Assembly (NCBI RefSeq): GCF_001412105.1
Contig: NZ_LKST01000002.1
Location: 1 to 64,000, forward strand
Reading direction: 5' to 3'
DNA length: 64,000 nucleotides
Origin: Corynebacterium oculi
GTDB taxonomy: Bacteria; Actinomycetota; Actinomycetes; Mycobacteriales; Mycobacteriaceae
The position numbers and the translations under genes were made by a program. Each line of letters begins with the position of its first letter. Position 1 is the stretch's first letter. Shown here piece by piece: positions 35,274 through 44,903 of this stretch. The notes under the pieces were generated by a model. It was not told where the DNA came from and ran no database searches. It worked only from the letters and a program-made list of their open reading frames with translations.

Positions 35274-38200
35274 ATGATGTCCATGAAGAAGCTCACCGCT
35301 GGGGACGGGTACCTGTACCTCACCCGGCAAGTTGCTTCTGCCGATGGACGCCGTCAGGGCCAAGCTTTGGTGGATTACTACTCCGCGCATGGCATGCCAG
35401 AAGGTACCTGGTGGGGCAAAGGAGCTGCCGCACTTGGCATAGAAGGAGTCATCACTGAAGAGCAGATGGCAGCAGCTTTTGGGGAGTTTCTGCACCCCAA
35501 CGCAGATGAAAAAATCCCTGAACTGCTCAAAGATGGCCACCGAATCCCCCAAGCAATCGATGCAGTTCGGCTCGGAAGACGAGCCCCAAACTTCAACAAA
35601 GAGGTACCGTTTCTTGCTGAGTTCGCAGCCAGGAAAGAAACATTTATCCGCGCACACGGCAGAGTCCCCACCACCGAAGAACGCGAGCACATTGAAACAC
35701 TCATCGCTAAAGACATGATGGAAACCGGGCATCATGACCCTGCTGAAGTGCGGTTTTTCATCGCTGAACAGAAGCGCAAAGCACACCACGCAGTAGCAGG
35801 ATACGACCTGGTTTTTACTCCCATGAAGTCGGTATCTGTGCTCTGGGCAATCGGAGATGATGCCACTCGCAAGGCCATCATGCGCGCCCACCACGAAGCA
35901 GTAGATGACACGTTGAGCTGGATAGAAGACAACGCTTTGTACACCCGAGCAGGAGCCCAGGGGGTCAAGAAGTTGGACTGTGAAGGCATGATTGCTGCAA
36001 AATTTGTGCACTGGGACAACCGAGCAGGAGACCCCAACCTGCACACACACTGTGCGATTCTGAACCGAGTCTTGTCCGAAGGAAAGCACCGAACCATCGA
36101 TGGGACTGTCCTGTACCGGCACGCAGTGACCGCTTCAGAACACTACAACAACCGCGTGAAAGAGCTCGTGGAACAATACGCAGGCGTGTCGTTTTCCCCT
36201 GTAGAAAAGCGCGGAAAACGCCCCGTATGGGAGATCAATGGCATCCCAGAAAAGCTCATGGACGCCATGTCCAGACGACGCGATGTGCTCGCTAAGCAGC
36301 GTGAACTCATCGAAAACTACCGCGCAAACTACGGCCGTGAGCCCTCGAAATCCGTCCAGATCAAGCTCGCCGAACAAGCCAATCTTGAGACCCGAAGTGC
36401 GAAAGCAGAACCGAAAAGCCTCAAGGAGATGGTGGCCGGATGGCGCAAACAGGCAAACGAAATATCCCAAGACTTCACTACTGCGAGTGTCCTGAAGGAT
36501 GTGTTTTCCAGCAAGGATAGGCAGCACGAACGGACCATGTTCTACGATCCGTCTCGTGATGATGACATCTCCTCACGTGTACTTTCTGCAGTGGAAAAAA
36601 ACTCCTCTACCTGGACTTCTATGCGTGTGGAGTCAGAGATCTACCGACAAATCAGCGCTTATAAGTTCGCCAACCTAGAGCAGAAAAAACAAGCAGTCAC
36701 ACGCCTACTAAACCTCACCCTTGAGGGAAAAAGCATCTGCGTAGACCAGCGAGAGATCATTCCCGGTGGACCGAAACGGCAAGATGGTGAGTCAATTTTC
36801 GTCTCTCACGGTTCACGTAGATACACCAGTGAGGGCATCATCCAGGCGGAACAACGCCTCACCAATGCTGCATCTCAGTGGCTCGTCAACACCTCAACCG
36901 AAGAAAATCTTGCTCAAACACTGACCTCCTTAGAGGAGAAAAACGGTTACGCTTTGAGTAATGAGCAGACAGATTTTGTACGCCACCTGCTGTTTTCCCC
37001 TGCACGCATCGCGGTCGGTATCGGGGCAGCAGGAACCGGCAAAACCACTGCTATGGAGGCATTTGCTCGAGCAGTCGAGGCTGACGGGCGCACAGTTGTA
37101 GGCCTTGCACCGTCGGCAAAAGCAGCAGAAGTTCTTGGGGAATCTCTAGGAGTCGAGGCACAAACCTTGGCCTCGCTCATCACCAAAGCCAGCCATACTG
37201 CACAACCTGAGCCCCCTCATCAGGGCACCGATGAGCCACGAAAGATGCTAGGTTCCGGCGATGTTCTGCTTATCGATGAAGCCGGTATGGCCTCGACAAA
37301 AGACCTCGATGCAGTCTTAGCGTACGCCACGAAGGTCGGCGCTTTCGTACGCATGGTAGGCGATCCTGACCAACTTGCCTCAGTTGATACCGGAGGCATC
37401 CTCGAAGAAATCGCTACCCTTACTGATGCTCCCGTGCTTCGAGAAGTACGCCGATTCAAAGACCCAGAGGAAGCAGCAGCCACCTTAAAACTGCGCGACG
37501 GTAACTCAGAAGCACTAGATTGGTACTTCCACAACGACCGTATCGTCACCGGCCTTCGTGAAGAACTCCCCGGTGCAGTGTTCCAGGATTGGTGTGCTTC
37601 CACCGCCAAGGGCAACACCGCAATCATGATCGCCGGGGATAACGTAACCGTCGATGCCCTCAACGAAATGGCCCGGAACCACTTCATCGACACCGGCATC
37701 GTGACCCCAGAAAAAGGGGAAAAGGAAGTCGAGATCTACCATGGGCGGCATGCAGCGCACGGCGATGTGGTCGTCACACGTGCTAACAACGGAAAGATTC
37801 GGTTTGGGTACAACAACGCCCACCGTGTGAAAAACGGTGACCTATGGACAGTCATCAAGACACATAAGGACGGTGGTTTGCGTGTACAACACCACGAGAC
37901 CGGTAACGTCGTAGAGCTTCCCGCCAACTATGTGAAAGCCAATGTTGAGCTAGGTTACGCCTCAACAGTGCACCGCTCCCAGGGCATGACTGTGGACGAA
38001 TCCTTCTTCCTCCCCTCCCCAAAAATGGACCGCCAAGGCCTCTACGTGGGACTCACGCGCGGGAAGACTCTCAACCGTATCTATGTTCCCGATGATGAAA
38101 TACCAGACCTTGATGATCACTCTCCACAGATGCAACCACCATCCGCACGTGAGGTTTTAGAGTCAATTCTCACCCGTGATGGACGTTCCGTGACCGCGCG

Positions 38201-39791
38201 TGCCATTCTTGAACAAGCAGACGCGCCATCCGATTTTGCTACCTTGTCCTTGGTCTATACCGAGCTAAGCAACCAACTTATCTGTGACACCGTGGCTGAT
38301 TCCGCTCACCGCGCAGGCTATGAACAAGCAGCAGAATTATTGCGTGATGATTGGCAAACTCCACGCCTTGGTTCTGCGCTTGCCACCATAAACCAACAAC
38401 GCTCGGATAACACCACGCTGCTAACCGATGCCATTGAGCGTGCATGGCATCGATTCGAGGAAGAACGTGCAGATAATAAGGAGGACTGGATCGTTGCCCG
38501 CGACAATGACAATACTGATTCCCCTACTGAGTCTTTAGCGTTCCTGGTGCGGATGGAGTTATCAAACGCTCTAGGAGAGGACTCCTCCCCTATCACCAGC
38601 GATGATGATCTATGGTCAATCACCGGCCTCAACCCGCCACTAGCACGAGACGAGAGCATGGATCCTGAGATTCATCAGGCAATGTCCCATGCTGCTCAAG
38701 GGATTCTCCAACGACTTGAGGAAGCCGCAGATCACGCTGTTGCTCATCACCCCACGTGGGTGACAGCCATCGGTGATTACCGCCCCGAGGACGAGGACTA
38801 TCACGAAAAATGGGTCCACGCAGTCCGTCTCATCGCCGCAGGTCGTGAAATTGGCGATACTAATGCTCTTGCAATCGGCCAACAAGATATCGTGAAGGGC
38901 ACTGCCTACCACGATGTTATCCAGGCCGTTCGACGTGCAGGCGAGCGATCACCTCAAGCACGATACGAGTCTATGGGGCGTAACGAGCTAGAACGCTTCC
39001 TGCAGCACTGTGACAATAAAGCGGCTCAAGTGGCATCGCAAGCAAAGGCGTGGGAAATGCGAGCAAAAACCATTGATCAGGTCCGCCCCCATGAAGAAGC
39101 AGTTCGTACTGAGCGACTCGCCTGCCTTGAGACAGCAGAACACGCCGCTCCGATTATCCAATCGCGGCAAATCGTTTCTCAATACGATCAACAAGTCGCA
39201 GCCGCACAAGCACAGCTACAGGCCGCACATAAAGAAGGAATCTTTACCCGTGGGAGGAAAATCAAGGATGCCACCACCTATCTCGAGGCTGTCACCGCAG
39301 CACGAGATAAGGAAGCAAAATTTTATCAGCACTTATGCCAAAACTCTACGCTCAGTTTCGAAGAGATTGAGAAAGCAACCGCACTGGCCCACAACGATGG
39401 ACATTGGGCAAGGCGTTTCCAGCAAGCGCAGCGTCAAGACCAAGAAATCGTGGATCAAGCATCACAGAAGGCAAGAAAACTGCGTACCGACGAGGGGCTA
39501 TGGCAGCAACGTTCCCATAGGATCGCCGACAAGCTAGAGGAAAACCGCCCTCTGACGCATAAGGAAGCTCAGGTGTACATCCAGAAAATTAAAGAGATCC
39601 TTAACAGGAAACCTCCTGCAGGAGTAGCTACAAGCCTCGATGGCAGTAACCCCTATAGCCTAGATGCTGCAGACGATCTCGTAGCACAACTTGCAACACG
39701 AAAGGCCTCCCCGCAGGCAACCCCAACATCTAGACAAGCTTCCCATCAGCAACGCCATGAACTCCACACCGAGAATGATATGGAACTATAA
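35274..39791 (+). CDS. traA: MobF-family conjugative relaxase-helicase (TraA/TrwC type)
   Basis: Nicks oriT, stays linked to the strand and unwinds it during transfer. The 1505-residue protein has an N-terminal TrwC relaxase domain (about 1-340). Tyrosines near the start (GYLYL, DYYSAHG) are nucleophile candidates; metal ligands are in FVHWDNRAGDPNLHTHCAI. Then comes a RecD/UvrD-type helicase: Walker A GAAGTGKTTAME near 580, Walker B LLIDEAGMAS near 666, and the late motif STVHRSQGMTVDESF near 900. The last 400 residues are helical and coiled. Unlike the secretion operon, its codon use is not strand-skewed, so it may have a separate origin. Confidence 0.93.
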   Translation: MMSMKKLTAGDGYLYLTRQVASADGRRQGQALVDYYSAHGMPEGTWWGKGAAALGIEGVITEEQMAAAFGEFLHPNADEKIPELLKDGHRIPQAIDAVRLGRRAPNFNKEVPFLAEFAARKETFIRAHGRVPTTEEREHIETLIAKDMMETGHHDPAEVRFFIAEQKRKAHHAVAGYDLVFTPMKSVSVLWAIGDDATRKAIMRAHHEAVDDTLSWIEDNALYTRAGAQGVKKLDCEGMIAAKFVHWDNRAGDPNLHTHCAILNRVLSEGKHRTIDGTVLYRHAVTASEHYNNRVKELVEQYAGVSFSPVEKRGKRPVWEINGIPEKLMDAMSRRRDVLAKQRELIENYRANYGREPSKSVQIKLAEQANLETRSAKAEPKSLKEMVAGWRKQANEISQDFTTASVLKDVFSSKDRQHERTMFYDPSRDDDISSRVLSAVEKNSSTWTSMRVESEIYRQISAYKFANLEQKKQAVTRLLNLTLEGKSICVDQREIIPGGPKRQDGESIFVSHGSRRYTSEGIIQAEQRLTNAASQWLVNTSTEENLAQTLTSLEEKNGYALSNEQTDFVRHLLFSPARIAVGIGAAGTGKTTAMEAFARAVEADGRTVVGLAPSAKAAEVLGESLGVEAQTLASLITKASHTAQPEPPHQGTDEPRKMLGSGDVLLIDEAGMASTKDLDAVLAYATKVGAFVRMVGDPDQLASVDTGGILEEIATLTDAPVLREVRRFKDPEEAAATLKLRDGNSEALDWYFHNDRIVTGLREELPGAVFQDWCASTAKGNTAIMIAGDNVTVDALNEMARNHFIDTGIVTPEKGEKEVEIYHGRHAAHGDVVVTRANNGKIRFGYNNAHRVKNGDLWTVIKTHKDGGLRVQHHETGNVVELPANYVKANVELGYASTVHRSQGMTVDESFFLPSPKMDRQGLYVGLTRGKTLNRIYVPDDEIPDLDDHSPQMQPPSAREVLESILTRDGRSVTARAILEQADAPSDFATLSLVYTELSNQLICDTVADSAHRAGYEQAAELLRDDWQTPRLGSALATINQQRSDNTTLLTDAIERAWHRFEEERADNKEDWIVARDNDNTDSPTESLAFLVRMELSNALGEDSSPITSDDDLWSITGLNPPLARDESMDPEIHQAMSHAAQGILQRLEEAADHAVAHHPTWVTAIGDYRPEDEDYHEKWVHAVRLIAAGREIGDTNALAIGQQDIVKGTAYHDVIQAVRRAGERSPQARYESMGRNELERFLQHCDNKAAQVASQAKAWEMRAKTIDQVRPHEEAVRTERLACLETAEHAAPIIQSRQIVSQYDQQVAAAQAQLQAAHKEGIFTRGRKIKDATTYLEAVTAARDKEAKFYQHLCQNSTLSFEEIEKATALAHNDGHWARRFQQAQRQDQEIVDQASQKARKLRTDEGLWQQRSHRIADKLEENRPLTHKEAQVYIQKIKEILNRKPPAGVATSLDGSNPYSLDAADDLVAQLATRKASPQATPTSRQASHQQRHELHTENDMEL

Positions 39792-39920
39792 AAGAAAATT
39801 ATAAACGAAATACAACCCAGATACATACACATCAACGACTTTAACGTGCACCGCCCAACCAATCTCTAACCCTGCAACAAGGAAGAATTTCCAGCTACGC
39901 CATGATCGATAAAAAAGATT

Positions 39921-40370
39921 GGGATTCATATACTTGACTCACCACTAGACGTTGACTAGCCTTGAAGCAATGAAGCGGCTGAGCGTGATTGATCTGTTCG
40001 ATCATTTCCCCACCCAAGATGCGGCACGAGTACTTTTGGAGGCTCAACGCTGGGGAGAGAATCAGCTCCCGGACGTATGCCCTGTGTGCGCGACTGAGGA
40101 AACCACGACAGCGTCAACTACTCAGCGAAACAGTTCGTTAGTAGCATGATCCACGCCAACGGTATTGAGTTCTTTGGCCATTACTCAAGCGTGGAATCAT
40201 AGGCGTGTACCATGCTGCGAGCCTCGACCATCTTCAACGCTACCTTGCAGAATTCAACTTCCGACTCTCTCAGTACCGCATGAGCCTAGAACAACAAATA
40301 TCTGATATTCTAGCCGTGATGATGGGAACAAGGACTACATATAAGCAGGCGATAGGAAAGGTAAGGGACA
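39921..40370 (+). mobile_element. IS1595-family element, internally deleted
   Basis: Starts with a terminal sequence (GGGATTCATATACTTGACTC) nearly the same as those ending at 32593 and 43901. The transposase start follows at 39972 (MKRLSVIDLFDHFPTQDAAR) with the zinc-ribbon CPVCATEE. The DDE core is missing. From about 40106 the C-terminus resumes (VNYSAKQFVSSMIHANGIE, then KRGIIGVYHAASLDHLQRYL in another frame). The remnant cannot be active. It lies at the left border of the EcoRI-type island. Confidence 0.82.
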
Positions 40371-40491
40371 TGGACGAAAAGAAAAAGGAGCGAGCGCAGG
40401 CATGTACTGTTGTACAGCGCACGATGGCATTATCGCGAACCGTCTATAATGTTTTCATTAGGCCTTAATTTAATTCGTGGAGGTTCAAATC

Positions 40492-41348
40492 GTGGTGCGA
40501 AAAAGAGGCAGACCGCAAGACTGACAACCCAACACCTTGCCAACAAGGGTGTGGAAGGCATCTTCGGCGAGTTGGCTCGAAGTCATGATCTCAGCGTTGG
40601 GGACGTCACTACAAAGGTGATGGAAATGTTACGAAAAGAGTTTCCATCAATGGAGTTTCGTAAGAGACCTGCAATGACCAAGGCAGCAATCAACAAACGC
40701 CTGCACGAGATCGATGGACGACTAGGCCAAGAACTATTTGTCCGCAAGGCTGAAATACGGCCCGATGGCGGCATAATTGAAGTAAAGGATGACCACGGCA
40801 AATGGCGAGTCGTGCTAGTCACAGAGGCTAAATATCAAGGTAAAGATGTTGAGAATATCAAAGCTGGAACCCTTGTAGGGAAAAACAAAGACCAAGACAT
40901 CATGGCAGCGGGCAACGCAATCGAACGTTCTCACAAGAACATAAAAGAGGTTGCTAATTACATGCTAGGTGAGAAGCATTTCCCGTATGTTCTATTTCTT
41001 GAAGGTTCAAACTTCCTCACGGAAACTATCATGGTGGTTCGACCAGATGGACGGAAGGTAGAACTGGAGTTTAACTCTAGTAATCTAAATCGGATCGATC
41101 GTCTCACTGCTGCCAATTACTCGATGCCAATTAATACAAACTTATGCAAGAACATTACAGTCACTAGCCGTGGGCAGGCAATAATGTTGCAAGCCACCTC
41201 AATCTATACACAGGGTCACGGAGAAGAATGAAATGCTGACGAGATGGCTGCCGTTATGCTGGACGTGGCACATACATCACTAAAGATACTGGCTAGTGAT
41301 TTATTTGAGATTATGACTGGACTTCCAACCGAAGAGGGGGATGAATGA
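40492..41348 (+). pseudogene. EcoRI-type restriction endonuclease gene with in-frame stop
   Basis: Very close to EcoRI along its length. The catalytic PD...ExK set is at RPDGGIIEVKDD and VTEAKYQGKD; the recognition helix is MAAGNAIERSHKN (Asn, Glu and Arg that read GAATTC) and DRLTAANYSMPIN follows. The frame stops at TGA 41229-41231 after SIYTQGHGEE. EcoRI has tryptophan at this point, and the frame continues for 38 codons of EcoRI-like tail (LDVAHTSLKILASDLFEIM) to TGA 41346-41348, in ATGA overlap with the methylase. The 5' end is also uncertain: GTG 40492 has a GGAGG site, but needs one more A in the run at 40500-40504 to be in frame. A -10-like TATAAT lies at 40445-40450. Confidence 0.88.
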
Positions 41349-42349
41349 CCCGAAATGTAGATCGCTCGTTGTTGACGAAGGCGAAGAAAAACAAGAACGA
41401 TGAGTTTTACACTCAAAGAGTTGATATCGACAAAGAACTTCAACATTACCAAAGCAAGTTCAGAAATAAAATAGTCTACTGCAACACAGATAATCCTCTT
41501 GCTAGCAACTTTGTTAAATATTTCATCGACAATTTTTCTAATCTCGGCTTGAAGCGCCTCATTGCCACCGGCTATGCCGCGAACGATGGGGAATGTGGAA
41601 CGTATTTCTCGTACACTGGCAGCCCCGATGAACTCGCTGCTTATGAAGCAGGAAACGTACAGTATTTGCATGGCGACGGAGACTTTCGAAGCAGCGAATG
41701 CCTTTCTCTTCTTCAAGAATCAGATATCGTTGTCACGAACCCTCCATATTCCTTACTTCGCGAGTTCATTAGTCATATGGAGTCTTTCGATAAAGATTTT
41801 CTGATTGTCGCTACCGTCAATGCCATTACGTACAAAGATGTATTCCGTCTGATCCATGCTGGGAAGATTTGGCTTGGTGTTGGTTTAGGTCGAGACATCT
41901 CCGGTTTTATCGTGCCAGAATGGTATGAACTTTATGGGACCGAAGCGAGAATAAATGACCGTGGCGAAAGAATCGTATCGACAAACAACAGCCTGTGGTT
42001 AACTACGTTAGACTTTGAGCGGCGCCATAAAGATATCCCGCTCGTGAAGACATATAAGGGAAATGAGTCTGATTATCCACACTATGACAATCTAAATGGG
42101 ATAAACATCAGCAAGACCAAAGATATTCCTTCTGACTGGTTCGGACTCATGGGCGTTCCAATCACTTCTCTCCATAAGCACAATCCAGAACAGTTCGAAA
42201 TTGTACGATTTCGCAAGGGGGATGATGGAAAAGACCTTCGCATCAATGGTAAGCAACCGTACTTTCGCATCATCATCAAGCGGAAGAGTGGACAATCTTC
42301 CGATCACCAATGTAACGACGCCGCTCTTTCATTAAGAAACAGTGGGTAA
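41345..42349 (+). CDS. EcoRI-type adenine-N6 DNA methyltransferase
   Basis: Partner of the EcoRI-like nuclease; M.EcoRI methylates the inner adenine of GAATTC. The 334-residue product opens like M.EcoRI (SLLTKAKKNKNDEFYTQRVD). It has the target-side motif NPPY in DIVVTNPPYSLLREF and the stretch FLIVATVNAITYKDVFRLI with IWLGVGLGR behind it. All of it is open. ATG 41345 overlaps the original nuclease stop by four bases. With the nuclease truncated, this may now be an orphan methylase. Confidence 0.93.
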   Translation: MTRNVDRSLLTKAKKNKNDEFYTQRVDIDKELQHYQSKFRNKIVYCNTDNPLASNFVKYFIDNFSNLGLKRLIATGYAANDGECGTYFSYTGSPDELAAYEAGNVQYLHGDGDFRSSECLSLLQESDIVVTNPPYSLLREFISHMESFDKDFLIVATVNAITYKDVFRLIHAGKIWLGVGLGRDISGFIVPEWYELYGTEARINDRGERIVSTNNSLWLTTLDFERRHKDIPLVKTYKGNESDYPHYDNLNGINISKTKDIPSDWFGLMGVPITSLHKHNPEQFEIVRFRKGDDGKDLRINGKQPYFRIIIKRKSGQSSDHQCNDAALSLRNSG

Positions 42350-42383
42350 ACGGCGCTGTTTTGATCGTCAAGACGTGGAAAGG

Positions 42384-42401
42384 CCCCTACCGCAGTAGGG
42401 G
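42384..42401 (+). terminator. Terminator after the EcoRI-type pair
   Basis: CCCCTAC and GTAGGGG form a stem with a CGCA loop, followed after nine bases by ATTTTT. It lies 35 bases past the methylase stop. Confidence 0.75.
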
Positions 42402-42520
42402 TACCATAAATTTTTACTTCTCCTTTTCCCTCTCTCGTTTTCGTTACCTGCATTAGGTACTGCTTATAGGCACTACATATGAATGCCTGTTCTGGCAACA
42501 GTTTCGATAAAATTGGCGAC

Positions 42521-43371
42521 ATGACCCCAGCTAGGCGCACCGAACGCTACGAAGCAGAGCACACGACCACGCGGACCTACCGGACTAACTTGCGCCGGAT
42601 CCGCGAGATGCTTCGCCTCACCCGCGACGAGGCCACGGCCCGCATGGACCCCCTAAGCTCACCTCTGCGATGCTTGCACGCGTTGAAACAGGCGAACGTG
42701 GCCTATCCGTGGAAGAACTGGTTCAGCTAGCAGTTGCATACCAAGTCCCCCCGACAGCGATTCTGACCCCCTGGTCAGAGGACGATACAGCCAAGCCCCC
42801 AGTGCTCTCTGGCGCGGACTACAAGCTCCCCCTCAAAGATGCCCAGAACTGGACACTTAACTACGAGTACCCTCCCTTCCCGAGTGCGGTCACCCGCTAT
42901 GACTCCGCCATCCAAGGCGCAATCAATGCTCGCCTCTATAAGAACCCCGCCACACTCCTAGCGCTATCAAACGACCCCACCCCAGAAAACTATGAAGCTC
43001 TTGCAGTGAAGGAAATTGACCTCTTCCTTGAACCACTCACGCAAGCCATCGAAAACTTCTATAAAAAAGTCACAGACTACTGCGGTTTCGACCCGCGACC
43101 CCACTTCGACGGCTTCGTAGAGAGCGAGAAGGCTGGGTACTGGCCAGACAGCATCGATCCCCTACTCCTCAAAGCGGTTACCACCGACCCTACAACCGCC
43201 ATCGCCGAGCTCGAAGGGCAAAAAGAGCAGGTCGAAGAACTAAAAGACGTCTACCTGAATGGTTACGGCCAGGACGCTGTCTACTCCACCATCGAATCCT
43301 TAAGAAGCTTCCCCGAGACCGTGGAGCAGCGATGCGCAGGCATCGCTCGACGAGCTCTGTTGGGAACGTAG
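42521..43371 (+). pseudogene. XRE-type helix-turn-helix gene, frame broken at 42649-42653
   Basis: The first part (ATG 42521) gives TYRTNLRRIREMLRLTRDEA, the start of a Cro/C1 helix-turn-helix, then leaves the frame. The second part resumes LTSAMLARVETGERGLSVEEL, the rest of that domain, and runs on for 190 residues of unknown function to 43371. One C added to the run of five at 42649-42653 joins them without a gap (MDPPKLTSAM). The C-terminal region has no family I recognise. It sits between the EcoRI-type pair and a methylase fragment, and may once have controlled a restriction system. Confidence 0.7.
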
Positions 43372-43379
43372 CGAAGTGC

Positions 43380-43667
43380 CCCGAAATAGGCGTAGACCGT
43401 TTCGTTGAGTCCGATCTGCCCATCAATACCGTAGTCACGCAACGACCAATACGGAGGCGATGTCACCACGGTCTGTACGCTATTACCTGGCATTGCAGAG
43501 AGAACATCCAGAGCGTCCCCCTCGATGAGAGCACTCGCGCCATCGGGACACAAAAGGTCATCGTATGAGGAACCGAGTCGATGCTGGCGTACGTCAAACA
43601 TAGGCGATCGCAGTGGGCGCACGTGTCCAGATTTGGGTTGTGTGGGTTGTGCGTTGGTGATTTTCAT
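43380..43667 (-). pseudogene. N-terminal fragment of a TSPPYW-type DNA methyltransferase
   Basis: ATG 43667 begins a beta-class methylase: LIEGDALDVLSAMPGNSVQT, then motif IV VVTSPPYWSLRDYG and DGQIGLNETVYAY. After about residue 92 the likeness ends at the edge of the neighbouring gene. About two thirds, with the cofactor motif, are missing. A third, lost restriction-modification system is implied. Confidence 0.78.
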
Positions 43668-43770
43668 ACCTCCAGCCTAGAGCTTAGTCCTGTCCTCAAT
43701 TCGACTACGTCGCCGCTCCTATGACGTACCCTTTGCTGTGGGGGCAGTCCTCGGTGTGCTCTTACGTGCG
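43667..43770. repeat. Copy 2 of a duplicated 100-130-base segment
   Basis: Matches 32600-32730 in the same orientation, starting TACCTCCAGCCTAGAGCTTAG, with gaps. Here it lies directly upstream of the truncated methylase start, so its minus-strand reading may have been a promoter and leader for that gene. Confidence 0.65.
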
Positions 43771-43820
43771 GGGATGTTCACTGAGTCTGCGGATGGCATC
43801 ATGCCTATTTTAGTGAATAT

Positions 43821-43901
43821 CGGAACAGATCAATGAAGCTCATTTCATTCATAGATCCGAGGCTAGTCAATACCTAGTGGTGAGTCAAATATATAAGTCC
43901 C
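43821..43901 (-). mobile_element. IS1595-family end with transposase 5' remnant
   Basis: The minus strand reads GGGACTTATATATTTGACTC from 43901, then a transposase start MNEMSFIDLFRYSL, after which the likeness is lost. It mirrors the remnant at 39921, so the EcoRI-type island lies between two outward-facing IS ends. Confidence 0.75.
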
Positions 43902-44200
43902 GGAAAAATCTACCCCACCGCCGATAGGAATTTCCCGGCAATACCTACTACGTAGCATCCTATACCAACCGAAACACAGCAGTGCGACTCCCTAGCACAT
44001 GGAATCAAGGTAAAAAATCCAAGATATTCACTACAATACACTTAGCCATCTTTCACCAAAAGAGGAGATATAATTGCTTCCCACAGGTATGAAAATACCA
44101 GAACAGGGTAGTCAAAATTTCACCAATCAACAAAAGAGGAGCTGCTACCGGCCTGTAGGAACAGATAACAACCCCAAACGAATCTTAGCACAGCACGAGG
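43902..44200. other. A/T-rich gap after the IS remnant
   Basis: About 300 bases without a gene I can support, richer in A/T than its surroundings. The short string AAAAGAGGAG occurs twice (near 44060 and 44134). The end of the secretion operon, read leftward, abuts it. Confidence 0.4.
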
Positions 44201-44890
44201 TCACAGAATATTCTCAGAATCCTGTTCCAATGCTTCATCAAGATCATGATTGAATCCACTTAAGCTTTCATCTTTTTCCTGTGGCACTGCAATAGCCTCC
44301 GGTAGAGCCATCTCATCGAAACCACCAGCAAACTCAGCCGCAGCCACCAATTCCTCATCAAGACCCAAGAATGCAAAATCTTGCGCCATCTCCTCCATCG
44401 TCACTGGCTCCACTTCCACCGCATCAAGGACATCATCACCACCTGGTGTCTCCTCTAAGAAATTCTCCACATCCGCCTCCACCACATCCCACCGCGCCTG
44501 TTCAGCAAGCCCCACATCATTCATGCGCTCCTCCAACACCCCCGCCAGCATCGCTGCACCAGCTGTCACCGCCACTGTCGAAGCAACCTCACTGCCTCGG
44601 GAACCATAAGACTCGTGATACTCATCCTCCTGCTGGCGTACAAAGGAAGCAGTCTCGGGCAAATGCCGCCGCTCAAACTCCCTCGCATACACCTCCCGAC
44701 GAGGATCCCCTACCGCATAACCCCGCCGAGTAACCTCCCCCAACAGCGCACCCGTCGTCATCCGCGCCGCCATATTCGGCCCCGCAGGAACCAACCGCGC
44801 CCGCCGCGCCTGCACCCGCTGACTGACCACCGCGCGCCGCAACATCCGCAACGCCTCAACCATCTCCCGATCAATATCCCGCGTACTCAC
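44201..44890 (-). CDS. Hypothetical protein, last gene of the transfer operon
   Basis: A 229-residue acidic protein. Residues 1-50 are basic and helical (REMVEALRMLRRAVVSQRVQ). A hydrophobic stretch lies near 103-120 (VASTVAVTAGAAMLAGVL). The rest is rich in Glu and Asp. No family is recognised. It starts 13 bases after the DUF4913 gene and shares the strand bias of the operon, so it is likely a transfer or post-transfer function. Confidence 0.65.
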   Translation of the reverse strand: MSTRDIDREMVEALRMLRRAVVSQRVQARRARLVPAGPNMAARMTTGALLGEVTRRGYAVGDPRREVYAREFERRHLPETASFVRQQEDEYHESYGSRGSEVASTVAVTAGAAMLAGVLEERMNDVGLAEQARWDVVEADVENFLEETPGGDDVLDAVEVEPVTMEEMAQDFAFLGLDEELVAAAEFAGGFDEMALPEAIAVPQEKDESLSGFNHDLDEALEQDSENIL

Positions 44891-44903
44891 CTTCTACAAC
44901 CTC

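Noticed and set aside
35265..36122. An open frame on the minus strand opposite the relaxase N-terminus
   Set aside because: Cys/Ser/Phe-rich composition without motifs; it mirrors the clear MobF relaxase domain.
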